DNA of 64,000 nt, taken from Sorangium cellulosum (GTDB lineage Bacteria > Myxococcota_A > Polyangia > Polyangiales > Polyangiaceae). Within the stretch, counting starts at the first letter, position 1. Every line of letters begins with the position of its first letter. Of the stretch, positions 8,047 through 15,946 are shown one piece after another. The notes beneath the pieces are model-generated. The model was given only the letters and a program-made list of their open reading frames with translations, did no database searches and had not been told where the DNA came from. The stretch spans positions 682,001 to 746,000 of the forward strand of contig NZ_CP012670.1 in assembly GCF_004135735.1 (NCBI RefSeq), read 5' to 3'. The position numbers and the translations under genes are program-made.

Positions 8047-10014
8047 ATGACACGAGTGCGCATTTTCGGTGGCGGAGTGGCAGGGCTCACGGTGGCCCAT
8101 GAGCTCGCCTGCCGTGATGGGTTCGAGGTGATCGTGCACGAGCCGCGCCCCGCGTTCGGCGGCAAGGCGCGCAGCCAGCTCAGCGGCGGGTTGCCCGGCG
8201 AGCACGGATTCCGCTTCTTCCCGGGCTGGTACCTGCACGTGACGGACATCATGCGCCGCATCCCGCGGCAGGCCGGCGCCACCACGCGCGAGCAGGCGCT
8301 GCGCGGCTACCCCGAGGCCGCGTCGGTCGCGTCGCGCCTGCGGGAGGTGCGCTCCACGCTCACCTTCCATCGCGGGCGCGCCCCCGACTCTTTCCTGCAG
8401 ATTCCGAGGAGCATCTGCGAGTTCGGCGAGTTCGTGCGCGGCTTCGAGTGGCTGGCCGCGGGCCTGCGGGCGAGCGAGCGGCTGCGCGTGCTGAAGCGGG
8501 TCGCGCTGAAGCTGTTCTTGTTCTACTCGACGCCGCCCTGGCTCCGCGCCGAGCGCTTCGATCGCCTCTCGCTCGCCGAGCTCCTGGGCGCGGCGTCGCT
8601 GCCGGAGCCCGTGCAGGAGTCGTTGAAGACGGTGCCGCGCGCGCTCGTCGCGATGGACGCCTACGACGGGAGCGCGCACACGTTCCTCAACACCAGCCTG
8701 CTGAACCTCGCGCCGGCGTGGCGGTCCGAGCTGCCGCGCGACCGCGTCCTGCGGGGGCCGACGTCCAGCACCTGGATCGAGCCCTGGGTGGACACGCTGC
8801 GCGCGCTCGGCGTGCGGTTCGAGCAGGGGGACGCGGGCCAGGCCGAGCGCGTCCTCGTGCGGGACGGCCGGGTGGCGGCGGTGCTCACGCGCTCGGGCGC
8901 GCGCTGCGAGGCGGACGTGACGGTGCTGGCGATGCCGGTGGGGCCGCTGCAGGAGCTGGTGCGCGCCTCGGGCCTCGCCGATCACGGGGAGGAGTTCGGG
9001 CCGATCGCGCGGCTCGATCTCGCGGAGCAGACGTCCGAGATGGTGGGGCTGCAGCTCTACTTCGACGAGCCGCTGACGACGCAGCCCGGGCACCTGTTCT
9101 TCCCGGACAGCCAGTATGGCCTGACCGCCATCTCGCAGCTCGAGGTGTGGGACGACGAGTTCGTCGCGCCGCTCGTCCAGCGCGGCGTGCGCGGCGTGCT
9201 CTCGATCGACATCACCCAGTGGCGCTCGGACCCCTTCGGCCACACGCCGCCGCGCTTCAAGCTGCCCATCGACGTGTCGAGCGGCGAGGAGCTCAAGGCG
9301 CTCGTCGTCGAGCAGCTGCGCGAGTATCGGCTGGCGAGCGGCGCGCCGCTGCTGCGCGCCGAGCGCGTCGTCGGCTACCACGTGGACGACGACATCGACC
9401 TCGCGAGCGAGCAGAACCGCTCGGCGCTGCTCGTGCACCCGCCCGGCACGTGGGCGCGCCGACCGCTCGCGCAGAGCTCGATCGGCGGCCTGCTGCTCGC
9501 CTCCGATTTCACGAAGAACCCGGCGGACCTCGCCACGATGGAGGGCGCGTGCAGCGCGGGCAAGCTCGCCGCCCGCGCGATCGTCGAGGCGCGCGCGCCC
9601 GGCGCGCCGGAGGTGCGCGTGCACGAGCTCGTGGAGGAGCTCGAGCCGCCGTGGCTGAAGGTGCAGCAACACGGCTTCGAGTCGCTGGTGCAGGCGCTCG
9701 GCAGCTTCGAGCGGGCCGAGCGCGCGGTGGATCTCCTGCTGGACGCGGGCGACGAGGCGCTCGCGGCGCTGCGCGCGCTCGAGCAGGCGCCCTCGCGCCT
9801 CGCGCGCTCCTTGCACGTCGGCGGGCTCGCGCTCGTGCCCGGCGTCTCCCTGCTGGGCCAGCTGAGGAACGGGCTCGCCGAGCTCGGCTCGCGCGCGCTG
9901 CGGCGCGTCCGGCCGGGCGCGTACCCCTCTCCGCGCGCGGACGTCGAGCGTGTCGCGGCGCAGGCCCAGCGCGTCGCGTCCGCCGTGAGCTCGCTGCCGG
10001 GCGGCTCCGGCTGA
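8047..10014 (+). CDS. FAD-dependent desaturase/amine-oxidase-like enzyme
   Basis: A 655-residue flavoprotein. The N-terminus RVRIFGGGVAGLTVAHEL is a GxGxxG FAD-binding fold, followed by the second part of the dinucleotide motif (E-P-R-x-x-x-G-G-K). The C-terminal FAD contact, with IGGLLLASDFTKNPADLATMEGA (split about 480-505), is typical of phytoene-desaturase, hydroxysqualene-dehydroxylase and amine-oxidase relatives. About 120 residues beyond that motif form an extra helical region that most desaturases lack. No carotenoid or isoprenoid genes flank it, so the substrate cannot be named. A GAGGG ribosome site precedes the ATG. The Uma2 gene runs convergently downstream. Confidence 0.82.
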   Translation: MTRVRIFGGGVAGLTVAHELACRDGFEVIVHEPRPAFGGKARSQLSGGLPGEHGFRFFPGWYLHVTDIMRRIPRQAGATTREQALRGYPEAASVASRLREVRSTLTFHRGRAPDSFLQIPRSICEFGEFVRGFEWLAAGLRASERLRVLKRVALKLFLFYSTPPWLRAERFDRLSLAELLGAASLPEPVQESLKTVPRALVAMDAYDGSAHTFLNTSLLNLAPAWRSELPRDRVLRGPTSSTWIEPWVDTLRALGVRFEQGDAGQAERVLVRDGRVAAVLTRSGARCEADVTVLAMPVGPLQELVRASGLADHGEEFGPIARLDLAEQTSEMVGLQLYFDEPLTTQPGHLFFPDSQYGLTAISQLEVWDDEFVAPLVQRGVRGVLSIDITQWRSDPFGHTPPRFKLPIDVSSGEELKALVVEQLREYRLASGAPLLRAERVVGYHVDDDIDLASEQNRSALLVHPPGTWARRPLAQSSIGGLLLASDFTKNPADLATMEGACSAGKLAARAIVEARAPGAPEVRVHELVEELEPPWLKVQQHGFESLVQALGSFERAERAVDLLLDAGDEALAALRALEQAPSRLARSLHVGGLALVPGVSLLGQLRNGLAELGSRALRRVRPGAYPSPRADVERVAAQAQRVASAVSSLPGGSG

Positions 10015-10078
10015 GCGGCCCCGGCCGATCCGCGAGCGTCAGAGCGCGCTGCTCATCCTGCCGATGCTTTCGAGTCCA

Positions 10079-10687
10079 TCACGACTCACGGAGTCCTTGC
10101 TCCGCCTCCGTCGCGACCTGGGCGAGCGGATCTCGGTAAACCTCGTCGACCGACAGGGGGCACCCGATCGCCTCCAGGTGCGCTCCTGCTCCGGCGCGGG
10201 CCTCCCGGAGCGTCCACGAGCCATCCTCGTTGCGATGGAATACCTCGATGCGCGGTTCGTGCTGCGAGACGAGCACGTACTCCCGAAGCGAGGGGATCCG
10301 TCGGTAGTGCGCGAACTTCTCCCCCCGGTCGTACGCCTCCGAGCTGTCGGAGAGGACCTCGACCAGGACGATCGGATTGAGCGCGGCGTCCTTGTCGTCC
10401 GGATCGCGCTCGAGCTTGCCGCAAACCACACTGACGTCAGGGTACGTGGAGAGCCCGGTCGCCTGCACCCGGACGCGCAGGTCGGAGGAGTAGACCGCGC
10501 AGGGGCGCCCGCGGAGATGCGCCCGGAGCTCGGCGCCGACGCTCATGCAGAGGCGCGCGTGCTCCGGTGTTCCGCCGGCCATCGCGAAGATCTCGCCGTT
10601 CAGGAACTCGTGCTTCGTCGGGCTCGCCCGCTCCTGCTCGAGATACTCGGCGTACGTCCAGGTGATCTTGCGCGCCGGCTCGTTCAT
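10079..10687 (-). CDS. Uma2 family (DUF820) endonuclease-like protein
   Basis: A 202-residue protein of the Uma2/DUF820 family, restriction-endonuclease-like PD-(D/E)XK folds that occur in many copies in myxobacteria and cyanobacteria. Visible family marks are the start TWTYAEYLEQE, the glycine-rich FLNGEIFAMAGGTPEHARL, YPDVSVVCG with its catalytic Asp, the LVEVLSDSSEAYDRGEKFAHYRRI block with the catalytic Glu, and YVLVSQHEPRIEVFHR. Its biological role is not established. It is a single gene in tail-to-tail arrangement with the FAD enzyme gene. Confidence 0.88.
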   Translation of the reverse strand: MNEPARKITWTYAEYLEQERASPTKHEFLNGEIFAMAGGTPEHARLCMSVGAELRAHLRGRPCAVYSSDLRVRVQATGLSTYPDVSVVCGKLERDPDDKDAALNPIVLVEVLSDSSEAYDRGEKFAHYRRIPSLREYVLVSQHEPRIEVFHRNEDGSWTLREARAGAGAHLEAIGCPLSVDEVYRDPLAQVATEAEQGLRES

Positions 10688-11090
10688 GGCCCAGCCGAGT
10701 ATGCCACGCGGGCTCCTCCAGGGGCCAACGGCGCCCGCGAGCCTCTTCCGACCGGCGGTTCGTCACGCAGGCCCCGGGCCAGCACACTTCGGCTGCGTGG
10801 TCCGCTGTCCCAGGGGGCCCGGGCGTGAGCGCCGGGGTGGGGGTGTGCGCGGCAGCGCGCGGGGGGCGCGGTGGAGCACCGAACGAGGTGCCATAAGGTC
10901 TCAGCGGGCACCACGTCTCAGGCGCGCCTCGTGTGGCGCGCGACGAAACGTCTCGGAAGGCATGGCCCGAAGTGAGACATGCCGGGCGGTGGTTCAAGCA
11001 GGCACTCCGGCCCCCGTCTTGGCGGATGGCCGAGCGCCCCCCGCGCGCTGCCGCGCACACCCCCACCCCGGCGCGTGCTCCCGCCTGGGC
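10688..11090. other. Intergenic region dominated by an inverted repeat
   Basis: No gene. Most of the interval is a large palindromic structure with two perfect 41-base arms at 10829-10869 and 11034-11074 (separate entry). Confidence 0.6.
10829..11074. repeat. 246-bp element bounded by perfect 41-bp inverted repeats
   Basis: The 41 bases at 10829-10869 are the exact reverse complement of 11034-11074. The 164-base centre contains smaller complementary words (GGTGCC/GGCACC, GGCATG/CATGCC, GTCTC/GAGAC) but no open frame with a recognisable product. It sits between the 5' end of the Uma2 gene and the 3' end of the BatA-like gene, both on the minus strand. It could be a small non-autonomous mobile element or a recombination-prone palindrome; no target-site duplication is evident. 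Confidence 0.7.
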
Positions 11091-13136
11091 CTAGGCCACA
11101 GGCCGATCGGGCCCCCGCAGCGACCGCGGCGCGCGCGTGAAATACCAGACGTCGACGACCACGAACGCGAGCGCCGCGAGCGCGATCAGCCAGGTCCACT
11201 CGGTGTGCGCGTCCGGCTGCTCCGCGGCGCTGGAGACGGCGACCTCGCCGCCCTCGGCCGCGAGCGGCCGCGGCGCAAGATCGCTCTCGGCGGCGCTCGT
11301 CAGGTTGGCCGGCACCACGACCGACCCGGCCTGCGGCCCCTGCCAGGCGAGCCGGTAGAACCCCGCGCGCGGCGCCTCGGCGATCACCGCGACGCCGGCG
11401 CGCAGCGCCACGTCGAGCCGCTCGCCGGCGGGGCCCGTGGCCTCGAGGTCCCGCGCCGTCCCCGGGACGCTCACGCGCAGCGGCTCGCCGGTGCGCGCGG
11501 GACCCGTGATGCCGTGGGCGCGGTGGGCGCGCGCCTGCTCCAGCAGGTTGCGCATGAAGAGCACGAACGACGCCTTGAGCGGCCAGTCGCTCTCGCCGAC
11601 GTCGAAGCCGAGCAGCGTGCCCGTCCGCGACGCGGTGGAGATGTCGGTCGCGATCGTGCCCTCCTGGGCGCGGATGAGCGCCTGCGTCGCGGACTCCGGC
11701 GTGAGCGACGAGGCCGCGCGCACGAGCACGCCGTCGAGGGTGAGGAAGCGCAGGCGCGGATCGGCCGTGTCCCACGACGTGAGGGCCGGGCGCTCGAGCG
11801 CCGGCCCCACCAGCGTGCCGAAGCAGCGGCCGGGCGGCGGGTTCACGATGAGCAGGTCGCCGCCCGGCGGCGCGGGCGGGCAGGCGCCGTCGATCACCAC
11901 GAACGTGTCCGGATCGAGCGCGGGCGCGGCCAGCAGATCCGCGAGCGTGCCCGAGGTGACCGACGTCATCGGGTCCGACGCGAGCGCCCGCGCGAGCCAG
12001 GCGGCGCCCCCGGACGCCGCGGCCCCGGACGCCGCGGCCCGCGCGCCGCCCGGAGCCTCGCCCGCGGACGCCAGGAAGACCGGGAGCCTGTCCCCGGCCG
12101 GCACGCGGCCGTACGCGACGTCGTCGACCGGCAGCGCGTCGCGCGGGGAGAGCGCGAAGAGGAGCCCCTTGCGGTAGTCGCCGGGCGACGGCCGGAACGT
12201 GAGCACGACCGGCAGCCGCTCGCCGGGCTTCACCAGCACCCGCCGCGAGGCGAGCACGTCCGACGCGTTGTCCTGCCGCATCGTCACGTAGAGATCGCGC
12301 GGGTGCGCCCCGAAGTTCGCGACCACGAGGAACGCCTGCACCTCCTCGCGGCCCTCGGCGCCGCCGCCCGCCGCGCCGTCGGGCGCGCTCCCCGAGCGCA
12401 CGTCGACGCGCACGATGGCCGCGTTGTCCGCGGGATCGCCGACGGTGACGACCTCGAGCGGGAGCGACACGCCGCGCAGCGCGGCGGGCCGGGCGAGGTT
12501 GTTGTCGGTGATCACGACGATCCGGCGGCTGCCGCCGAGCTGCCGGAGCCGGTCGACCGCGAGCGCGATCGCGGCCCCGAGATCGCCCTCGACGTCGCGC
12601 GCGGCGACGGCGTCGATGGCGGCCCTGAGCCGGACGGGATCGCGATCGAGCGGCGCGACGAGCCGCGCGTCGCGGCCGGCCTCGAGGACGAGCGCGTCGC
12701 TGCCCGGGGTGAGGCCGGCGAGGAGGTCCCGGGCGACCTGCCTGGCGAGCGCGATGCGCGTGGTCGCCTCGCCGGACGGCGCCCGCGCGGCGGCGGACAT
12801 CGAGGCGCTCGCGTCGATGACGATCGCCACGTGATCGCCGGTGAGCGCGCGCCCGCGCGAGGCGGGGCGGGCGAGGGCGAGGGCGAGGAGCGCGAGCGCG
12901 AGCGCCTGCAGGACGAGCGGGAGCTGGGCGATGAGCTTCCTGAACGGCGCGCGCGCCATGAGGTCGCGCTGCGCGGCGGCCCAGAGCCAGGTGGAGGGGA
13001 CGCGGCGGCGGGTCCGCCGGATCTTGAGGATGTAGAGGAGGACGAGCGGGCCGAGCAGCGCGAGCAGCCACAGGCCGGCGGGGGCGAGCAGGGTGAGCGG
13101 CGAGCCTGCGGAGGCCTGGGCGAGCGGGGCGGCCAC
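11091..13136 (-). CDS. BatA-like vWA membrane protein
   Basis: A 681-residue membrane protein. The N-terminus shows the BatA signature: a hydrophobic helix (LWLLALLGPLVLLYILKI) followed by an Arg-rich turn and PSTWLW. A second hydrophobic segment precedes a vWA domain with DASAS (MIDAS-like, about 115) and VVITDN. The middle part is beta-rich, and one more membrane helix (WTWLIALAALAFVVVDVWYF) lies near the C-terminus. In the family such proteins work with a DUF58 protein and a MoxR ATPase. The GTG start at 13136 overlaps the stop region of the DUF58 gene (TGACGTG), so the two are translationally coupled. The longer open frame upstream is a high-GC artefact because it overlaps the DUF58 gene. 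Confidence 0.85.
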   Translation of the reverse strand: MAAPLAQASAGSPLTLLAPAGLWLLALLGPLVLLYILKIRRTRRRVPSTWLWAAAQRDLMARAPFRKLIAQLPLVLQALALALLALALARPASRGRALTGDHVAIVIDASASMSAAARAPSGEATTRIALARQVARDLLAGLTPGSDALVLEAGRDARLVAPLDRDPVRLRAAIDAVAARDVEGDLGAAIALAVDRLRQLGGSRRIVVITDNNLARPAALRGVSLPLEVVTVGDPADNAAIVRVDVRSGSAPDGAAGGGAEGREEVQAFLVVANFGAHPRDLYVTMRQDNASDVLASRRVLVKPGERLPVVLTFRPSPGDYRKGLLFALSPRDALPVDDVAYGRVPAGDRLPVFLASAGEAPGGARAAASGAAASGGAAWLARALASDPMTSVTSGTLADLLAAPALDPDTFVVIDGACPPAPPGGDLLIVNPPPGRCFGTLVGPALERPALTSWDTADPRLRFLTLDGVLVRAASSLTPESATQALIRAQEGTIATDISTASRTGTLLGFDVGESDWPLKASFVLFMRNLLEQARAHRAHGITGPARTGEPLRVSVPGTARDLEATGPAGERLDVALRAGVAVIAEAPRAGFYRLAWQGPQAGSVVVPANLTSAAESDLAPRPLAAEGGEVAVSSAAEQPDAHTEWTWLIALAALAFVVVDVWYFTRAPRSLRGPDRPVA

Positions 13137-13137
13137 G

Positions 13138-14025
13138 TCAGTCGACGCTCCTCGCGACGAGGCGGCGGACGGCGCCCTCGAGCGGCTCGTCGCTCCGCGC
13201 CCGCACGTACGTGGCGCCGTGGCGGCGGGCCCAGGCGCGCAGCGCCTCGCAGAGGGCGGCGAAGCGCGCCGCGTACGCCTCGAGGGCCGCGGCGTCCATC
13301 GTGACGTCGACGACCGCCCCGGTCTCGGCGTCCTCCAGCGTGAGGTCCCCCTCGAAGCTCGGCGCGACCTCCTCGGCGGCGACGACCTGGACGAGGGCGA
13401 CGTCGTGCCCGGCCTGCGCCGCGCGCCCGAGCGCGGCGGTGACCGGGCCGGGGTCGAAGAAATCCGAGAGGACGCAGAGCAGGCCCGGCCGGGGGCTCTG
13501 CCGCACGACGGCGTCGATGGCCCTGCCGAGGTGGGTCCCGCCGGCCGCACGGACGGCGTCGAGGGCGCGCAGCAGCGCGGCGAGCCCGGGGCGCCCGCGC
13601 ACGGGCGCGTGCTCGCGGGCGATGCCGTCGCCCGCCACGAAGAGCTGCGCGCGCTCGGAGCGCGCGAGCGCCATGTAGCCGATCGCCGCCGCGAGCCGCC
13701 GGGCGGCGTCGAGCTTCGTCGGCTCCCCGAAGTCGAGCGAGGCCGACGCGTCGCACACGATCCGGGCGATGACGTCCTCCTCCGCGCGGAACAGCTTGAG
13801 CACCGGCTCGCCGGTGCGCGCGTAGGCGGCCCAGTCGATGCGCCGCATGTCGTCGCCGGGGGCGTAGGCCCGGTGCTCCTTGAACTCCGCCGAGCCGCCG
13901 CGCCGCCGCGCGAGGTGCTCGCCGATGCCGCCGGAGCGGGCGCGGATCTCGAGCCGTCGCTGCAGGACCTCGAGCTCGCGGACGAAGCTCGCGCCGAGGA
14001 GCGGCTCGCGGGGGGAGGCGGGCAT
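13138..14025 (-). CDS. DUF58 domain protein
   Basis: A 295-residue DUF58 protein. The diagnostic block EFKEHRAYAPGDDMRRIDWAA (split about 48-68) and the following R-T-G-x-P-x-x-K-x-F region are complete. The vWA-like half carries DASASLDFG and LCVLSDFFD. These proteins pair with MoxR AAA+ ATPases and BatA-type vWA proteins. Here the BatA-like gene follows with its start touching this stop. The ATG at 14025 has no ribosome site; the upstream bases are pyrimidine-rich on the coding strand, so the true start may lie a few codons inside or the message may be leaderless. No MoxR gene lies upstream, where a short tandem repeat and then a plus-strand cluster begin. Confidence 0.88.
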   Translation of the reverse strand: MPASPREPLLGASFVRELEVLQRRLEIRARSGGIGEHLARRRGGSAEFKEHRAYAPGDDMRRIDWAAYARTGEPVLKLFRAEEDVIARIVCDASASLDFGEPTKLDAARRLAAAIGYMALARSERAQLFVAGDGIAREHAPVRGRPGLAALLRALDAVRAAGGTHLGRAIDAVVRQSPRPGLLCVLSDFFDPGPVTAALGRAAQAGHDVALVQVVAAEEVAPSFEGDLTLEDAETGAVVDVTMDAAALEAYAARFAALCEALRAWARRHGATYVRARSDEPLEGAVRRLVARSVD

Positions 14026-14354
14026 GGGAGGGAGGAGGAGTAGACCGCGTTGCGGGCGGAGGTGCCAGCGGACGCTGCCTCCGCGAGGCGGGCGCCGGGC
14101 GCCGGCGACGCGCCGGGCGCCAGCGACGCGCCGGGCGCCGGCGACGCGCCGGGCGCCGGCGACGCGCCGGGAACGCGCAGACCGGGCTGCCTGACACCAG
14201 CGTCAGGGGCGCGCTGCTGGGCTCGGCGTGAACACCGCGAAAACACGGATCTCCCATCAGGGCATGTCGCTTGCCCTGGCGCGGTCTCCAGCAGGCTGCT
14301 CGCTTGCTTGGCCGCCCGTGCCTGGGCCCCTCGACACACGGAGGGATAGCTCTG
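14026..14354. other. Divergent intergenic region
   Basis: This separates the DUF58 gene from the plus-strand membrane-protein gene. It contains an 18-bp tandem repeat (14089-14178); no promoter was identified with confidence. Confidence 0.4.
14089..14178. repeat. 18-bp tandem repeat, about 4.7 copies
   Basis: The unit GACGCGCCGGGCGCCGGC repeats from 14107 to 14160 with one substitution (CAGC for CCGGC), with partial units on both sides. Each unit contains the self-complementary GGCGCC, so the array can fold. It is non-coding and lies 64 bases upstream of the DUF58 start. Confidence 0.8.
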
Positions 14355-15935
14355 ATGACCCGAGATCTGCGCTCGATTCGATCGCTCGTTCACCCCCTGT
14401 GGCTGGGCGCCCTGGCCCTCCTCGTCCTCAACGATCACGCCCTCAAGGGCTCCGGCCTGCTCCCCGGCTGGATGACCGGGAAGCTCAGCGATCTCGCTGG
14501 CCTCCTGGTCGCGCCCGCGGTCCTCGCCGCGCTGCTCCGCGTCTCCTCGCGCCGCGGCTTCCTCGGCGCGCACGTGGCCACCGGCGCCGTCTTCGCGGCG
14601 ATCAAGGTCGCCCCGGAGGCCGCCCGCGCGGTCGAGGGGGTCATGGCCCTCACGCCGCTCCCGTGGCGCATCACCGTCGATCCGACGGACCTCCTCGCGC
14701 TGCCGATGCTCCTCGTCTCCTACCGCGTGCTCGGCGGCGCAGCGCGGCGGCCCGAGCCCGCGCAGGCGCCGGCGCGGACGCCGATCGCGCTCCGGCTCGC
14801 GCTGATGGCGGGCAGCCTCGCGTGCGTGGCCACGAGCTACGAGCCGGTCCCGTGCGACGGGGCCGAGGGGTGCGTGCCGCCGGCGCCGCAGGAGCTCGCG
14901 TCGCTCGTGATCGGCAACATGACGGACGACGTGCAGCTCGTCCGCGTGCGCCGGCTGCGGGATCCGGTGCGGGCCGACTGCGGCGTCGTGCTCGCGGATC
15001 CGACGGGCGCCCTCTCGGGCGATCTGTTCGCGAACGCCGAGACCTGGCTCGTCGAGCCGGGCCGCGCGCTCCCGCTGGAGAACGACGGGTGCGACGCCTA
15101 CCTGGTCGACGCCGACGGGCTGCCGCTCACGTTGCTCGCGTGGTCCGCGGCGGAGTTTCCGATGCGGTCCCTCGTCACGTCGACGGCGGGCGCGGCGCCG
15201 GAGACCCTGATCGCGCTGCAGCGCGCCGGGTCGAGGCTCGAGCTCGCCGAGCACCCGGCGGTGTTCCCGGCGCCGCCCGCCGAGCCGCCGCCGCCCGCGG
15301 GCGCGTGCACCGTCGCCGTCGAGGGGGGCAGGCTCGACTGGACCACGCCCACGTGGGCGACCTCGGCGATCGCCAGCGTGACGTCGTCTCCGGACGGGTG
15401 CCACGCGATCACGCCGGAGCGGGGCGAGCCCTTCTATCTCTGCGTGCCCGCCGGGGCGATGCCGTTCCGCGCCGGCGACGTCATCTCCGTGCGCGCCATC
15501 GAGCTCAAGGGCTGGGCGTCCTACCCGGAGGTGCCGCCGGGCGAGGTGGCGTCCGTGCGCGGCCTCCACGTCGAGAGCGAGGCGGCCGCGGTCCTCGCGG
15601 TGCGGGGCAACGCGCTCGCCCGCTGGTCGATGGCCAGCGCCGACCCGCGCGCGCCCGACTTCTCGGCCGACGTCTCGCCGCTCGCGGGCTGCGATGGGTT
15701 CCACGACGCGTGCGGCAGCCTCGTCGCGCCGCTCGAGGCGTCGCTGCTCGGCGAGGGCGTCTCCGGGATCGTCTCGCTGCGCCCCGGCGAGCGCGCGGAG
15801 CTCGCCGAGGGCGCCGGCGTGCTCCACCTCGTGCGCGCCGAGGACATGCCCGTCCGCGACGCCGGGTGCTTCACCGCGCCCCTCGATCAATCCCGCTCGC
15901 TGGAGTCTGTCTTGATCGCCGTCGCGGCGCCGTAG
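14355..15935 (+). CDS. Conserved membrane protein with exported C-terminal region
   Basis: A 526-residue protein with about four hydrophobic segments in the first 155 residues (for example HPLWLGALALLVLNDH and LLVAPAVLAALL) and a long hydrophilic, probably extracytoplasmic remainder containing paired cysteines. The family is not one I can name. Its start, ATG 14355, follows a stop-like spacer and was preferred over an in-frame ATG 28 codons earlier because the hydrophobic region begins right after it. It ends 11 bases before the vWA lipoprotein gene, so the two are probably one operon. Confidence 0.7.
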   Translation: MTRDLRSIRSLVHPLWLGALALLVLNDHALKGSGLLPGWMTGKLSDLAGLLVAPAVLAALLRVSSRRGFLGAHVATGAVFAAIKVAPEAARAVEGVMALTPLPWRITVDPTDLLALPMLLVSYRVLGGAARRPEPAQAPARTPIALRLALMAGSLACVATSYEPVPCDGAEGCVPPAPQELASLVIGNMTDDVQLVRVRRLRDPVRADCGVVLADPTGALSGDLFANAETWLVEPGRALPLENDGCDAYLVDADGLPLTLLAWSAAEFPMRSLVTSTAGAAPETLIALQRAGSRLELAEHPAVFPAPPAEPPPPAGACTVAVEGGRLDWTTPTWATSAIASVTSSPDGCHAITPERGEPFYLCVPAGAMPFRAGDVISVRAIELKGWASYPEVPPGEVASVRGLHVESEAAAVLAVRGNALARWSMASADPRAPDFSADVSPLAGCDGFHDACGSLVAPLEASLLGEGVSGIVSLRPGERAELAEGAGVLHLVRAEDMPVRDAGCFTAPLDQSRSLESVLIAVAAP

Positions 15936-15946
15936 GAGGTCACGTC

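Noticed and set aside
13137..15890. A 1599-residue minus-strand extension of the BatA-like protein
   Set aside because: It overlaps the DUF58 gene and the plus-strand membrane protein, which both have family matches or signal features; the composition of the extension is low-complexity.
14228..15946. Long frame preceding the vWA lipoprotein
   Set aside because: It overlaps the membrane-protein gene in another frame, and the lipoprotein has a clear GGAGG, start and signal peptide at 15947.
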